Of a DNA stretch of 64,000 nucleotides, positions 33,479 to 45,165 are shown in pieces. A program made the translations under genes and the position numbers. The stretch covers positions 3,968,001 through 4,032,000 of the forward strand of contig NC_134941.1 of the NCBI RefSeq assembly GCF_051020765.1, in the 5' to 3' direction. The notes below the pieces were generated by a model. The model had not been told where the DNA came from. It did not search any database and was given only the letters and a program-made list of their open reading frames with translations. Each line of letters opens with the position of its first letter. The first letter of the stretch is position 1. The stretch comes from Lasioglossum baleicum. Its lineage: Eukaryota > Arthropoda > Insecta > Hymenoptera > Halictidae.

Positions 33479-36094
33479 ATCGTTGCAGATTATATAATCA
33501 ATAAATTTTATATTCTCTACTATCGACTTCTATTGCGATTTCGTACACGTGGATCATTACCAAAATTGTGTTTTGTCCTGGTAGATTGCTGGAATAGTAG
33601 ACCGTACATCGGCCCGCAGATCCAATTAAGTTCTTCGAGCCGTGACTCTTTTTTCTTGCCGGTCGATCGCGAGTTCGATTCTCTCCTTTTTCCTTCGGAT
33701 CGCAGTCAGGGAAATCAACAGACACTTCTTGCGGGCCGACGGTATTTCTGCTGGGAACATTAATTAGAGAGCATTTTGTCGGGGGCAATTTATGCAGCCA
33801 TCGATCCCTTCCTTCGGGGCTGGTAAAAAGGGATCTACAAATCGCTCGACTTCTTCGCATTCGGATTCGAATGAGAGAAGAAATCGATTGGAGAGCTTCA
33901 TAAATTCAGATGCGAATCACCGGCCGAGAGAGAGGGTGTATCTCGGGTCTATTTTCATTTCTATTCATTAGATTCTTGAATTAAGGGCACGGATATGCCA
34001 GAGATTGTGGCAGACGAAAGTCATATTTATGCTGGGATCGTTGCTGCATAGTGGCGCTGAAATCAGTTGCCTTCGAGGCGCGATTCGAGAACGGTTATGG
34101 CTTATAGAGGATTGTGCATCGGCGCAAAACATCAGTTTAACGGGCACGTTTGATAAGATCATTCGATAACATTGTTTACAATTCACAACGCGAACGGGGA
34201 ACACTGATTCGCTCACGGTACGATTACGGATCGTAAACTGCATCTTCCTACTGTGTCGCTGACTGTAATTCGTAGCAAGAGCATTTCAGTTGATTATTCT
34301 TCGTAAGAACGAACGTTTCATCTTTGTGATAAATTATGAATTCATACAAAATTTCAGAAATACGTACTTGTATTTTAAAGATTATATAATAACAAATGTG
34401 ACACGAAGTATACATGAAATATACGAATCTTACAAGATGATGATGATACAGAATGATACATGCAGAATATTTATTTTCTCGTCGTTCAACATAGTTTAGA
34501 TGTTGCTAATACAATTTGTTTTGTACCTTATCTATTGGCGATATTTCGAAATTTTTGAAAGCCTGTGGTCCGCGGCCGATAAGTTTTTAATTGATTTTTC
34601 TACAAAATAATAGAAATTTCAATCCGGAACCAACAACTCACCCCCGGTAACGTAATCTAATAATTTTGGTCAGGATGGTCATATAAAAAACGTTTCGTAA
34701 GCTTCCTTTTGGTGCAGCACAATTATTGAAAATCCTATTCATAGGTTTCCGGTAAATAAAGTATTCAAAATTAAAGAGATACATCTCATAACACATTCAG
34801 AGGGAGATGAATTATTTTTCAGTATACATACAAAGAACATAAAGGGGTGAAGTTTCGCAATGAAGAACGTATGGGGGTTGCCGAATTTATTCCATTAAAG
34901 AAACACTGTTACAGCAACAACTTCTCCGATAAAATAAATTAATGTCTAAGAAGGTTGTTGCTGCTTTAAGTCTCATTTTCGAATTCACCACTTGAACAGC
35001 TTAATGGGGACAACGGCGGGGACTAAGGACATTTAAGTTGACAGCAGAAGCGAGTTTTCCATGAACAGCGGAGTACAGGGGGCGGGAAAGAAATTTGTTT
35101 GCGACGAAAACAAGCGGTATTGACTCGGCCAGTATTTTTCCAAAGTTTGTCCCCGTATTCAGGCGACGATGAAGCAGCGAAAGGCGGGCCAGAAAAAGGG
35201 GGATGCCCGCCAGTGTATCAGCAGCAAGTAGCAAAGATAGCCCCTGTGCAAGCGTTCCCTGCTCGCATGGGTCCCCCGAATCCAATTGCTTCCTTTGAAT
35301 CCTGCATCCCGTCTTTGTCCTCGAGTTTTCGTCCTTACGGAATTAATTCGTTCCGTTCCTTCCTTTACTAGTCGGAAGGAACTTGAAGATAGAGGACGCC
35401 TCCTTCCCCTGCCCACCTTCAGCCTCTCGAGTCTCTCTCCTCCGCGCCATTACGTCGCGTTTCTGTGGAATCCAAGGTGGAGCAGTCGACGACAATTTAT
35501 AACGAGTCGTTGAGCTACTTTGAGGGCCCTTCGGTCGCTCGTCCTTGAACCTCTTCGAACTTGGATCATTCGCCGATCCGTTAGCCGGTCTATTCGCGAC
35601 GAACGCTATTCATTATGAGGTATTTTCCGCTCGCGATCGGATTTCCGCGCGTGCACGCATACGAGATCCGTTTAACGAGCTAATTAAATTCTTTGAACGC
35701 GACCGATGTACTGATCCCAAGGCCCTTTGACGCTGCTCGAACCCGTGGGACTCGAAGATATCCCCGGAACGAGGCTTCTTGCCAGATGGAACACGACGGC
35801 GCTGATATTTCGTTTCAACTCGTTTTAGTTACTTTTTCCGCAATACTCTGACCTCTTACGCCAATCTCAAACTCGATTAATCAATATCGATGATGTCAGA
35901 CTTTAACAAATTACCTGCTGGCTATTTTCTAGTAGGGGAGACCGGGGATCGTTGCCTGTAGGGGTAGGTTCATTAATTACTTATAACTTTTCACCGACGC
36001 GTGCTGTATCGGCAAGAGATAGACTGTAGTTATAGGTGACTTCGTCACTTTTTTATACATAAATATAATAATTTAAGGTTCACTTAAGGATCAC
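33479..36094. other. Non-coding stretch with a GC-rich block
   Basis: About 33640-33990 and 35000-35780 are GC-rich with frames on all strands and no domain. TAGGTTTCCGG and AACGTAATCTAATAAT near 34650-34750 resemble 25130-25190 weakly. No gene, RNA or element end supported. Confidence 0.35.
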
Positions 36095-36578
36095 TAGGCT
36101 GCGGATCTTTATGCACAATAAAAATGTTTTGCATTGATTGTGGAAAGCTTGGATAATATAAAGATTGATTTCATCTCTTAACGACTTTGTTACATTAAAA
36201 ACAACATTATAGGATTCTTGAATTTTTTAAATCTTTTCCCAAACTTTAAAGACGTTTTCCCAGAAACAAAGTTTCCAAAATCGGGACCATTATGTATCAG
36301 ATGATTGCACAAGTTCGTGTCCGATTTGAAAATAAAATTCAATGGTTAAACTTTAAAGAATACAACTTTATTAATTAATTATGTATACATATAGACACCA
36401 TTCTTTTCTAATTGTAGAAAATTTAACCATTTTTTAATTTTAATTTAACCAATCTTTAATCAAGTCTTTAAAATTTAACCATTGAATTTTATTTTCAAAT
36501 CGGGCACAAACTTATGCAATCATCTAATATATTTCACCCAACCAATTTCCTTATAAATGCATAAAGATCCGCAGTCTA
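36095..36578 (+). mobile_element. hAT-like MITE, subfamily C, carrying a nested element
   Basis: It starts TAGGCTGCGGATCTTTATGC and ends GCATAAAGATCCGCAGTCTA. AGGATCAC before and GTTATCAC after are a partial target duplication. The interior TTAACGACTTTGTTACATTA matches the copy at 37561-37746. Its length is inflated by a mariner-type MITE at 36297-36527. Confidence 0.75.
36297..36527. mobile_element. mariner-type MITE (231 bp), nested
   Basis: The ends TCAGATGATTGCACAAGTT and ACTTATGCAATCATCTAA flank an interior whose arms continue as GATTTGAAAATAAAATTCAA and TGGTTAAA on the left, mirrored on the right. TA flanks both sides. The inverted repeat is about 50 bp. It inserted into a hAT-like MITE. 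Confidence 0.8.
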
Positions 36579-36644
36579 GTTATCACATTAAGTCAACTTT
36601 AATCATTTAATCAATGGTAGGCCAGTTTTTAAGTTTTGATTTGT

Positions 36645-36734
36645 TATAGATTATGTTTTTTTAAATCTTTTCACTGTTTTGAATGATATACAACTACTCA
36701 TTTTTGTCATGCATGCATAAAATCCGCAGTCTAA
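36645..36734 (+). mobile_element. hAT-like MITE right end
   Basis: ACTCATTTTTGTCATGCATG followed by CATAAAATCCGCAGTCTA is the family right terminus. The left part is decayed, with AAATCTTTTCACTGTTTTGA recognisable. Confidence 0.55.
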
Positions 36735-37560
36735 TAATATGATATTGTTAATGGAAATGTTGGTTTAGAAGTTTTCGATTATATTTGATGTACTTAATTG
36801 ACATGAATAATATTGACGCGCAATGCTATGTTAGTTATAGGTACCTTGTTATTCAGTCATATGAAATTGTTAATGGAAATGATGTAGATTAACACGTGTT
36901 GCTATCCGGGAATATTGTACATTAACTAAAACGCACGTCAGGGACAATACATTAGATACACATTTTGTAGAACAGGTAAAATCCTTTTTCGCACTTATAT
37001 CACCATTATCGTAGCGAGCAGGGACGCTTGCTAAAAATCTGAAATACCGTCGTACAAAAGCGGCGTGTAGGTCCAGTGGCAGTTAGCGTTCTAACGACTC
37101 ACTCGTTGCGAAGTCATAGCACTTCCACATTCAAAGGGGTGAAAGAACCTTCGCCGAAGGGTTCGCCATCTTTGGCATAAATATGCAAGATCTCCACGAG
37201 CCCGGAAGAGGATTAGATGTACCGTGCTGGTAAGATGGTAGTGTCATTCTGCCTCAGAAATTCTGATCTTTATGGGATAATGGACAAAAACTCCAATCAA
37301 GTGAAAATATGTATGCATGTCGTGTGACAAATCGCGAACCTTCGAATCAAATAAGTCTGTCTTGGATATGTCTATTTATTTGCATATTTCTAACAGATTA
37401 TTTATCTTTATGTGCATTTATTCGTTTAGGTAAACAACAAATTTCAGTATATCGCTTTTATAGAATATAAACTTTGCCTCAACATACACATGCAGGTAAA
37501 AGTCGTCGCAAAAATAATAGTTTGAGTGGCTGTATTTATAAGTAACACTTATTGTTAGAT
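36735..37560. other. Non-coding stretch, nothing recognised
   Basis: ATATGATATTGTTAATGGAA near 36738 and ATATGAAATTGTTAATGGAA near 36860 form a short imperfect direct repeat. No gene or element end seen. Confidence 0.3.
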
Positions 37561-37746
37561 TAGATTGCAGAGATTTTTATGCAAAATAAAAACGTTCTGT
37601 ATTGTGGCAGGCAGGAGTGAAATAAAAAGTGATTTCATCCCTTAATGACTTTATTACATTAAAGACAATTTCAATTTTTCTAATCGTTTACTGTTTTATA
37701 TTTCATCCAGCCAATTTCTTCATAAATGAATAAAAATCCGTAGTCT
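37561..37746 (+). mobile_element. hAT-like MITE, subfamily C
   Basis: It starts TAGATTGCAGAGATTTTTAT and ends AATAAAAATCCGTAGTCTG. GATTTCATCCCTTAATGACT and TTATTACATTAAAGACAATT in the interior define subfamily C with 36095 and the inverted copy at 46219. Confidence 0.7.
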
Positions 37747-38085
37747 GCTTATGATACTTGTTGTCGGTTACCAAATTAGTAGAAGGATAGGTTGGGACGA
37801 AGGTTCGTAGCGTTTTCAAATTGAATTTCAAAAATAAAGTTGAGATATTTTTGTATATTCATAGATTAATCCAATAAAATAAACTTATAAATCTAAATTT
37901 AACTTTGTCGTTGGACTGATCTCGATTTCAGATATTGCATCATGATTCAGTTGTTCAGAATGACCTTGACAACATATTTCAAGGTCACCGAAGTCGGCGA
38001 GGAATCACTGAAGTATATAATTACCAGAAAATTGGTGGTACATATTGTTTGTTGTTTCGTAAATTGTACCTCGTGATAGTAATGA

Positions 38086-38290
38086 GTAGACTGCGGATCT
38101 TTATGCAAAATAAAAAATGTTTGCATTGATTGCAAGACACCGTAGTGAAATAAAAATGTCTTTCTTCTTTTAATTATCTGATTAAGCTGAAACCAATACG
38201 CTGATGTCTTTAAATCTTTTTAATATGTTCACTCTGCTTTAAATAGTGCTTACCCATTTTTTGTCATAAATGCATAAAATCCGCAGTCTA
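38086..38290 (+). mobile_element. hAT-like MITE, reference intact copy (205 bp)
   Basis: It starts TAGACTGCGGATCTTTATGC and ends TGCATAAAATCCGCAGTCTA, with GTAATGAG exactly duplicated on both sides. This is the cleanest subfamily A copy: intact termini, TGCATTGATTGCAAGACACC core, no frame. Confidence 0.9.
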
Positions 38291-39136
38291 GTAATGAGCA
38301 AGGTATGTCATTGGCACTGCGTCGGGAGGGACAAAGTTATCGTGTTCCCGGATCTGAGTAGGCTGTGTTCATCGAGTCGAAAGGAAGAGGAGCGAAGACA
38401 ATGCAGAACAAGGTCTCCTCTCGCGGGCGTTATTCCCAGATTGGAAAATTGCGTCGGGTCTACGAGGCCTGGCCACAAGAGGGCGAGGGACGAGGAGATA
38501 GTCAGGTAGATGTCAGGTCCAGATACAACTGTTAACACCGGAAAATACCGAAACCGTAATTACAACGGCCCGTAAAACAGCGAAACCGACTTTTCTATCT
38601 TGCCCGGGCGCGTACCTCTCGATCCTCCGACCCTCGCGTGCCACAGGCTCTCCCATGCCATCCTCATACAATCCCCATACCATCGTCCTTTACCTCGCTC
38701 TTTCTCGTTCGTCTCGGTCAGCCTAGGCTTCGGTACACGCCACGATTTTCCGACTCGGCGTTTTAACGCGTTGTACACGATTCTAGCCGAGCTCCCGTGT
38801 GCACACATCGGGGGAGGAAAAAAATGTAGGCTGGTCATTTATTTGGGGTGCTGCGACCCCGCTGTTACTTCGGATTCGCCCCGTGTACTAAATGGTTTCG
38901 CACTTTGATCGGCGGACCGACCGTTACGATAAATGGGTTCGTTCATTCTTTTGACCTCATCGAGACGAGATCCGATCGCCTGACACCGTAAATAGAGCCT
39001 GGCGATGGCTCGTCCACCAGCCGTCATAAATTATCTGCGGATCGTCATGAATTTATTGCAAACGCTCATGCGATCAGTGCTCGATCGTGTTCACATTTTT
39101 ATCGGACTGAGCAAAGGCAGCGAGCTGCCTCTATAG
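38291..39136. other. GC-rich non-coding block
   Basis: 38330-39060 is GC- and CpG-rich with overlapping frames on both strands up to about 100 codons. No domain or splice-bounded exon is supported. Confidence 0.35.
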
Positions 39137-40210
39137 ACCACAGTAATATTCGGACACTTTTAAAAGGACGATAACGTTTTTAATATCAGATCATATGACT
39201 TGGGGCTTTTTTGAGAAGTTAGAGTAATTAATTTACTACGTGACGTGAAAAAGAAATTTTTGGAAAAATTGCAGCTGGTCGGAATTACAAAGAAAGTCAT
39301 GAAAGTTGTTGTTTACTATTTACTATTTAGTTTATATGGGCTAATATTGAAAATTTAAGAAATAGTTTTATATACAGTGACTCTCATTAATATTCGGACA
39401 CTCTAAAAAAAAACGATGAAACGATTTGTGAACTTTTTTGGGAAGCTAGAGTAATTAGTTTACTACAGGATGTGAAAAGAAATTTTTTCGAAAATTGCAT
39501 TTGTTCGGAATTGTAGAGAAAATACTAAAAGTTTTACAATTTTTTTATGTGGGCCTATATTGAAATTTTTAAAAAATACGTTTTATATATATCTGTGTCA
39601 ATTATACGCACTGTGAAAATTTCATAGACATCGGTTGACGCGGGAAAAAACGACTGGCATTGAAAGATGTTAGAATCCTCAGAATCACTACAATTGGAGG
39701 CCGAAAATCGTGAAAACTGCAATTTTTACCATCTTTAAACGTTTGTAGCTCATTCTAACGTCAACCGGTTTTGATAAAATTTTCAGAATATGTTTAATTG
39801 ATACAGATCTACGAAACGTGTTTTCTAAATTTTCCATATAAGCCCACATAAAAAAGTTGGAAAATACAACTTTCAGTATTTTCTCTGCAATTCCGACAAC
39901 TTGCAGTTTTTTTCAAAGATTTTTGTCACGTTGTGTAGCAAACCAATTGTTCTAACTTCTCCAAAAATTGCAAATCGTATATTCCAATATTTAAAAATTT
40001 ATGGTCTTTTTAAGAGTGTCCGAATATCACTGGGAGTCACTGTATATTCTTATACATGCGGAAAAAACCACAGGCATTGAACGACGCCAAAATCCTTAGA
40101 TTTATTTCAGTCAGGCTGAAAATCGTGAAAAACTGCAATGTTCACCATCTTTTAAGCTTATTGCAACGTTGACCGATTTTGTGAAATAGAAATTAATTTT
40201 TTTTCAATAT
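39137..40210. repeat. Family P palindrome, outer copy split by a second copy
   Basis: CACAGTAATATTCGGACACT at 39137 and the following left-arm sequence run to about 39372. The family sequence resumes after 40043 with GGAAAAAACCACAGGCATTG and CTGCAATGTTCACCATCTTT, which match the inner copy's middle. The right half of the outer copy is lost after about 40210. The interruption is the complete element at 39375-40042. Confidence 0.7.
39375..40042. mobile_element. Family P palindromic element, complete, inserted in its own kind
   Basis: The ends CAGTGACTCTCATTAATATT and TATCACTGGGAGTCACTG, each continued by CGGACACTC and its complement, are flanked by TA on both sides, as for Tc1/mariner insertions. 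The arms are inverted over nearly the whole 668 bp, around a centre near 39690. No transposase frame. The interior is related to the 15305 and 50289 palindromes although the termini differ. Confidence 0.8.
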
Positions 40211-40229
40211 ACTTATTGGGTTGTGAACA

Positions 40230-40322
40230 ATACATAGTACTTTTAAATTCTTCAACTGTTTTTTTTGTTTTTTTTTGTACTGTTATTTGTTTTCTCCATA
40301 AATGCATAAAATCCACAGTCCA
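40230..40322 (+). mobile_element. hAT-like MITE right end
   Basis: CATAAATGCATAAAATCCAC followed by AGTC is the family right terminus, slightly decayed. The left part is not recognisable. Confidence 0.5.
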
Positions 40323-40992
40323 CTGATAACACACGATAATGAAATAGAAAGTTCATAGCAATATCATGTTTCGGATAAAACAACGCAAATTAAATGGAAA
40401 ACTGGTGGATCGAAAAATACGCACACACGCTCCTGAAATTCGCAATAAGAGACCGGGAAAATTTCGTTAAATTTTCGATTCAGCTTTCGTATAGGATAAA
40501 AAAAATTCCATGTTCGAAATTCGCCAGATACGCGTCACGTTCAAGCTAGAACTGCTACATTTCCCGAATCCGAATCTCCATTTCCAGCACATTTGCATGT
40601 TACAAGAAATCCCCGGCAGGCGCAGGCAAAATTGGAAGACGAGTTCGGCGTAGATGCGCGTTTGCCTTCTATCTTCCCGATAAATTTATATTTTATTACG
40701 ATGAAACGTCCGGAGGAATTGTACATTTTTTTCTCTCCAAAAAAAATCACGCCACTCCCGGATCCTATAAAATAATATTATCGCCTGTCAAGTGTATTTT
40801 CAAAATCAATAGCTCAGTTGGCAAGAAAGAACGTGAAACAGTCCACGTCGAGTGATAATATTTTCTGATCGAAGTGCCGTTTGCCCTATCAAAACTGTGA
40901 ATCCATATGGGTAGCAAAAACCTTCGGTAGATCTCCCGTTGCAACAAATATCGCTTCAAAACTGAAGACATGTTTTCTCTCGAAACTGCAAC
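40323..40992. other. Non-coding stretch, nothing recognised
   Basis: Short frames on both strands around 40541-40775 have no domain. No element ends. Confidence 0.3.
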
Positions 40993-41300
40993 CCATTGAA
41001 ATGTCTCTGAAAACGTTGAACAATTTTTTACACGAATGAATCTACCCTAGATTTCGAGATTGAAGCCTTTGCAACGACGCAAAAAAAAATCTGACGTACG
41101 ATCTTTTTAGTCGTTTCATCGAGGTTCGAATGAAAAGGGTACGACCAAACTTGTTCCGCATTTTTTATCCATAAAAAATCGTACGTCCATTTTTGAAGGT
41201 TCGTTCTAAAGGGGAGACTTCAATCTCCAAATATGAATGGAACATTCAATCACGGAAAAAATGTTTAGATGTTTCTTCAAAGGTTTTCATCATGCAAAAA
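40993..41300. repeat. Foldback palindrome, family Q, copy 2
   Basis: The left arm carries TTCGAGATTGAAGCCTTTGC and GACGTACGATC; the right arm carries ATCGTACGTCC and GGAGACTTCAATCTCCAAAT. It aligns with 13400-13722 in the GATTGAAGCC/GCTTCAATC blocks. Arms are imperfect. Confidence 0.6.
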
Positions 41301-41370
41301 TTTCTCAAAATTAAAAGAATAATTGCATGTAAAAGCAGAGTCTTCGAGCTTCAAAATGAGTCCACGTTGG

Positions 41371-41592
41371 TTAACACTAAAACTACCGACCATCAAAAGT
41401 GACTGATGTGTATTATAAAAATATCAAGATTAAATTTACTTATATTTTGTGCGATCTTTACTATAATATGTACTGGAGTCAGAAAATATATTCAATAAAT
41501 TCCCATGAAAACACCTTTACAATTTCAATAATTGTCAAATCAAAAATCTAAAATGGATTATTTGACTCCCCTCGTGGTAGGTTTAGTGTTAA
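41371..41592 (+). mobile_element. TTAA-target MITE, both ends intact
   Basis: It runs from TTAACACTAAAACTACCGAC to CTCGTGGTAGGTTTAGTGTTAA-type end, 222 bp with TTAA at both ends. Interior TTGTGCGATCTTTACTATAA matches the other copies. It lies 18 bp before the family R foldback copy 2. Confidence 0.85.
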
Positions 41593-41610
41593 ATAACAAT
41601 TTCTCGAGAA

Positions 41611-41910
41611 TTGGAAACTCACTAGGGAAGGATCCCAAGTTTTGTGAGATGATGTTACATGGATCCCTAATGATGTCTGCAAAATATTAGGTGTAGCTAC
41701 TCAATAGTTTTAAAGATATAAACAATTAAACTTTCATACCTTGTTGATATACCATGTAAGCAGGTTGCGTGAAAGTTGAATTGTTTATATCTTTAAAACT
41801 ATTGAGTAGCTTCACCTAATATTTTGCAGACATCATTAGGGGTCTCACAAAAGATTACCAAAATCGAAGTCAGATACTTGGAGTCCTTCTCTTGTCAGTG
41901 TTCAAGTCCT
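41611..41910. repeat. Foldback palindrome, family R, copy 2
   Basis: The arms are ATCCCTAATGATGTCTGCAA, ATTAGGTGTAGCTACTCAAT and AGTTTTAAAGATATAAACAA with a mirrored right arm, around a centre near 41740. The right outer arm (TTACCAAAATCGAAGTC, GGAGTCCTTCTCTTGTCAGT) is the inverse of the left outer arm of copy 1 at 9785, so together they define the full family. Confidence 0.8.
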
Positions 41911-41962
41911 CTGTATTTAGCCTAAAGATTCACATTCTCTACAAAACATGTGAATTCTAAAA

Positions 41963-41991
41963 TCGGAGATTTCACGTGTGCAACAACCTAA
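41963..41991. mobile_element. Right end of mariner-type element (TTAGGTTGTTGCA family)
   Basis: ATCGGAGATTTCACGTGTGC followed by AACAACCTAA and TA matches the right terminus at 2330. No left end nearby. Confidence 0.5.
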
Positions 41992-43307
41992 TATTTCGAA
42001 CAATCTCCGATGCTCGAACAGAAGATCGAAGAAAGGGGTTGGGCGGAGTGATCATGAGCAATCAGTCCGGCTCACGAGCAATTTCCTGCTATCCCATCCC
42101 CGGAAGAAAGGATTCCTTCCTCGGAAACTGCGGGAAACACTTATCCGGTTGTTCTCGTCGGGATTTCCCTTATTACACCCTCGCGCCGCGAACAAATGAG
42201 TTTTATCATAAGCAGCCGGGGTTGAATTTTCCGGGCTGGATCCCTGGTAGTTCGAAGTGAGAGAAACAAGCGGTGAAATAAGGAAAGGGGAGCAGATAAC
42301 CGCGGCGAAGGCGAGCAAAGAAAAAAGAAGCGAACGATGGTTAGAAGGGGATGAGGAGAGGGGGAGGGGGTGGCCGTAGAATGTAATTTGGAAAGTTTTC
42401 TCGTTAAATTGCGCAAAACGCGTGCGGTACGCGGCCACGGGCCGCCCGTGGACAGAGGACCGGCGTCACAGACAATGATGGCCGCACCAAGTGATTTTAA
42501 TTATGGAATCCGCACAGGTAAAACGCTCAATTTTCCCATCGCGCACCGCTGCCTTTGGGCCCCCGTTCGCGTTCCGGCTGCTTCTGGTCTGCAATTTCAA
42601 TCGAATCCACTCGTCACCCTCCACCAGCACCCCCTTCGATAGCCGCCGCAACCCCTCTCCCCCCTTCGCGATCGATTTCCACTCGACTCCAGGAAAATAT
42701 CGGCGAGTGTCGAATTACGAGTCGGCGGAGTTCCTGGAACAACAAACGGTTCAGTTTAGCAGATCCACGTCGGGTTCCACGCGTTCCTCGCGTGCGACGA
42801 CTTTGGGGCGGGGGTGCGGACGCCCATGCAGCGTCGCGACGCTGGTTTCGCTTTGTAGTGCGGCATTTCTCTCGTCGATCTCACCTGTGAGCCGGCAAGA
42901 ACGAGTTCCATATAACAGTTATTTTTAACATATTCTTGAAAAACCCAGTTTTCAATGAATCTCAAAGAAATTGTTCAGAAAATATGAACTCTTTTACTAT
43001 TCCGATTATCAGAACCATTTTGAACGATTAACATTTTCTTGAATCTAGTCAAAATCATTCTAATCATTCACAATTTTAAGTGAACGTGTCAACTTTAATA
43101 CTATAACCTTAAAATTCCTTTTCATAACAATTATGATGTCTGGCAAGTAGAATTATTTGGTATTTAACAGACACAAAGACATGAAAACGAATCCTGTTTG
43201 TCTAGAAACTTTGTTTGATATCTGGAAAATATGAAAGATACTTAAGAATATATTGTGTTCTCAGAAAGGTCTTGCGTTCTACAGAATAGAAATAAAAAGA
43301 TTATGAC
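41992..43307. other. GC-rich block with a donor-like motif
   Basis: 42000-42900 is GC-rich with many overlapping frames. ATGATGGCCGCACCAAGTGA at 42475 continues in frame to CGCACAG|GTAAAA, a donor-like site, giving a 15-codon candidate first exon. It has no recognisable protein and is not called. 42900-43300 is AT-rich. Confidence 0.3.
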
Positions 43308-43514
43308 TAGACTACGGATCTTTATGCATTTGTCGCTTTAAACATTTTTTTTTAAAATGCTAGAAAATAAAATTCCACAGAGTTTTGTACGATTTTTATT
43401 TATTTCAGATCTACACAGAGAGACTACTACCCCTGAAAATGATATTTCACATGATTCCACTTTCTTAAAATTTGCCTACAAAAATGGAATATTTCATAAA
43501 CATCCGCAGGTCTA
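43308..43514 (-). mobile_element. hAT-like MITE, subfamily B
   Basis: It starts TAGACTACGGATCTTTATGC and ends TAAACATCCGCAGGTCTA. ATTATGAC before and TTTATGAC after match at 7 of 8 positions. The interior AGAAAATAAAATTCCACAGA and GAGACTACTACCCCTGAAAA is the inverse of the copy at 23817. Confidence 0.85.
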
Positions 43515-44959
43515 TTTATGACCACTGTTTGACCAAAAAATTTGATTATTTGGTCGTAGGAAAAAATAAAAATTTGTTGTTCATGCAATCGAATAGGCTG
43601 GAACGAATCGAATGTTGAAAATCCGTTAGTGTTTTAAATGAAAGAAAGTGAAAGCAGATTTTTGTGATTGTCGGTTTGAACGATGATGATAGTGGCCGAC
43701 AGTTCTCGAGGACTTAATTACAATGGCCGCTAGACCGGGCAACTCCGATTAGTCGGAAGTGATCGATCTACGTAGGTACGTGCGTGCACTCGGTTTCGGT
43801 AATGATTCCATCAGCACACCCGGTATGCGCTTCAGATGATGTATGTGTATACGAATATGTAAGGTATTCGCGATTAACTGGAATTGAAGCAAATTCTCGT
43901 GCCGTTGTGTTAGAGTTAGACTTTAATGGCGTTGCGTGAACGAACCACTATCCGGCGAAATTAGTTCGGTCAGTATGCGTCTTCCAATTTCGGAGAGGAA
44001 TGTGAAAAAGAGATTTAGAGCGGAAAATGGCTGACACTATTATTTCACTCCATAATATTGTCACCGCAAGCCGGATTAGGTACAACTAGCTCGACGTTAT
44101 CTTCATAATATTATTTCGTTCCCTCTGTTCACACAGCAAAGGATTTATATGTTTCATTTCCTTTTTTATTGTTCTGCTTGTTCACTTCACTCTTGAAGAT
44201 TTTACTTTCTTTATTATAATTATTGTTTGACCTTTTTGATGAAGAAAGCAGATACATCTATGTCCACAGTTTTTTAAAAATAAATTATCCTAAAGGATAC
44301 CTTCTTATTTAATAAATCAATGTTCAATATTTCATATTTAATAAATACAATATAGTAAATAAGAGACTTCCCTATAATATCTCGAATTTCGTATATTATT
44401 ATCGGGAAAATAACTAATCAGCGTCACAAAGTAAAAAATATTAGCATTTTCATTCTGTATATTTTTCTTGCGTTCTCATGGAATCCACCGGGTATAGTAA
44501 ACATAATTAAAAGCGACTTTCCGGTAACGACCTGCCGGGAAGAGAGTGAAATATTGACTACTACCACTGCTAAAGTATTTGTTCTGTGCTCGTAGCGGAA
44601 GCCGAAAGGGCAAGACTGAAAACAAGGGAACAGTCATGGAAAAGCAGAAGTCATTCTAATCAAGGAGTATGAAACTTCGCAAGAATCTCTTGAAATTATC
44701 CGTGGATACCTTTCTCATGATCTCAAGAATTGATCTCCGATAGGGATCTTCTCTTGAAGAACTTCTTCCGGAATACATAGTTTTCCAATTACACTTCTAG
44801 TAGCGATGAAATCGATGGACCATGCTGATTTCAACTGTAACCTAACTCTGTTGAGATGAATTTGAGTTTCAATTTATTAAATTTGTTCAGAATGCGGAAC
44901 GAATGAATGTTAAATTGTGACATCTGCAAACTGTGTACTGCAAATGTGATCTTCAAACG
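43515..44959. other. Non-coding stretch, nothing recognised
   Basis: Mixed composition. No element ends, palindromes, RNA genes or coding frames of note. Confidence 0.35.
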
Positions 44960-45165
44960 AAGATTACGGGTTAAGAATTTATTTCTGCAAAATGAAAATG
45001 ATCTGCATTAATTGTAAGAAACGGAAGTCGCAAAGGAAATGGTTTCTTTCTTTAATAATTCTTATAAGTTGCACGTAGTGTTTTGCTATTTTAAAATTCT
45101 TCTGATCGTTTTAATATGTTATATTTCACGTATTCATTTTCGTTATAAACGCTGTCTATTAATCA
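44960..45165 (+). mobile_element. hAT-like MITE, strongly decayed
   Basis: TTTATTTCTGCAAAATGAAA, CTGCATTAATTGTAAGAAAC and GTTATAAACGCTGTCTATTA align in order with the family, but both termini are lost. Position estimated. Confidence 0.4.

Noticed and set aside
42475..42517. ATGATGGCC start running into a GTAAAA donor-like site
   Set aside because: Only about 15 codons, no recognisable protein and no partner exon; kept only as a note.
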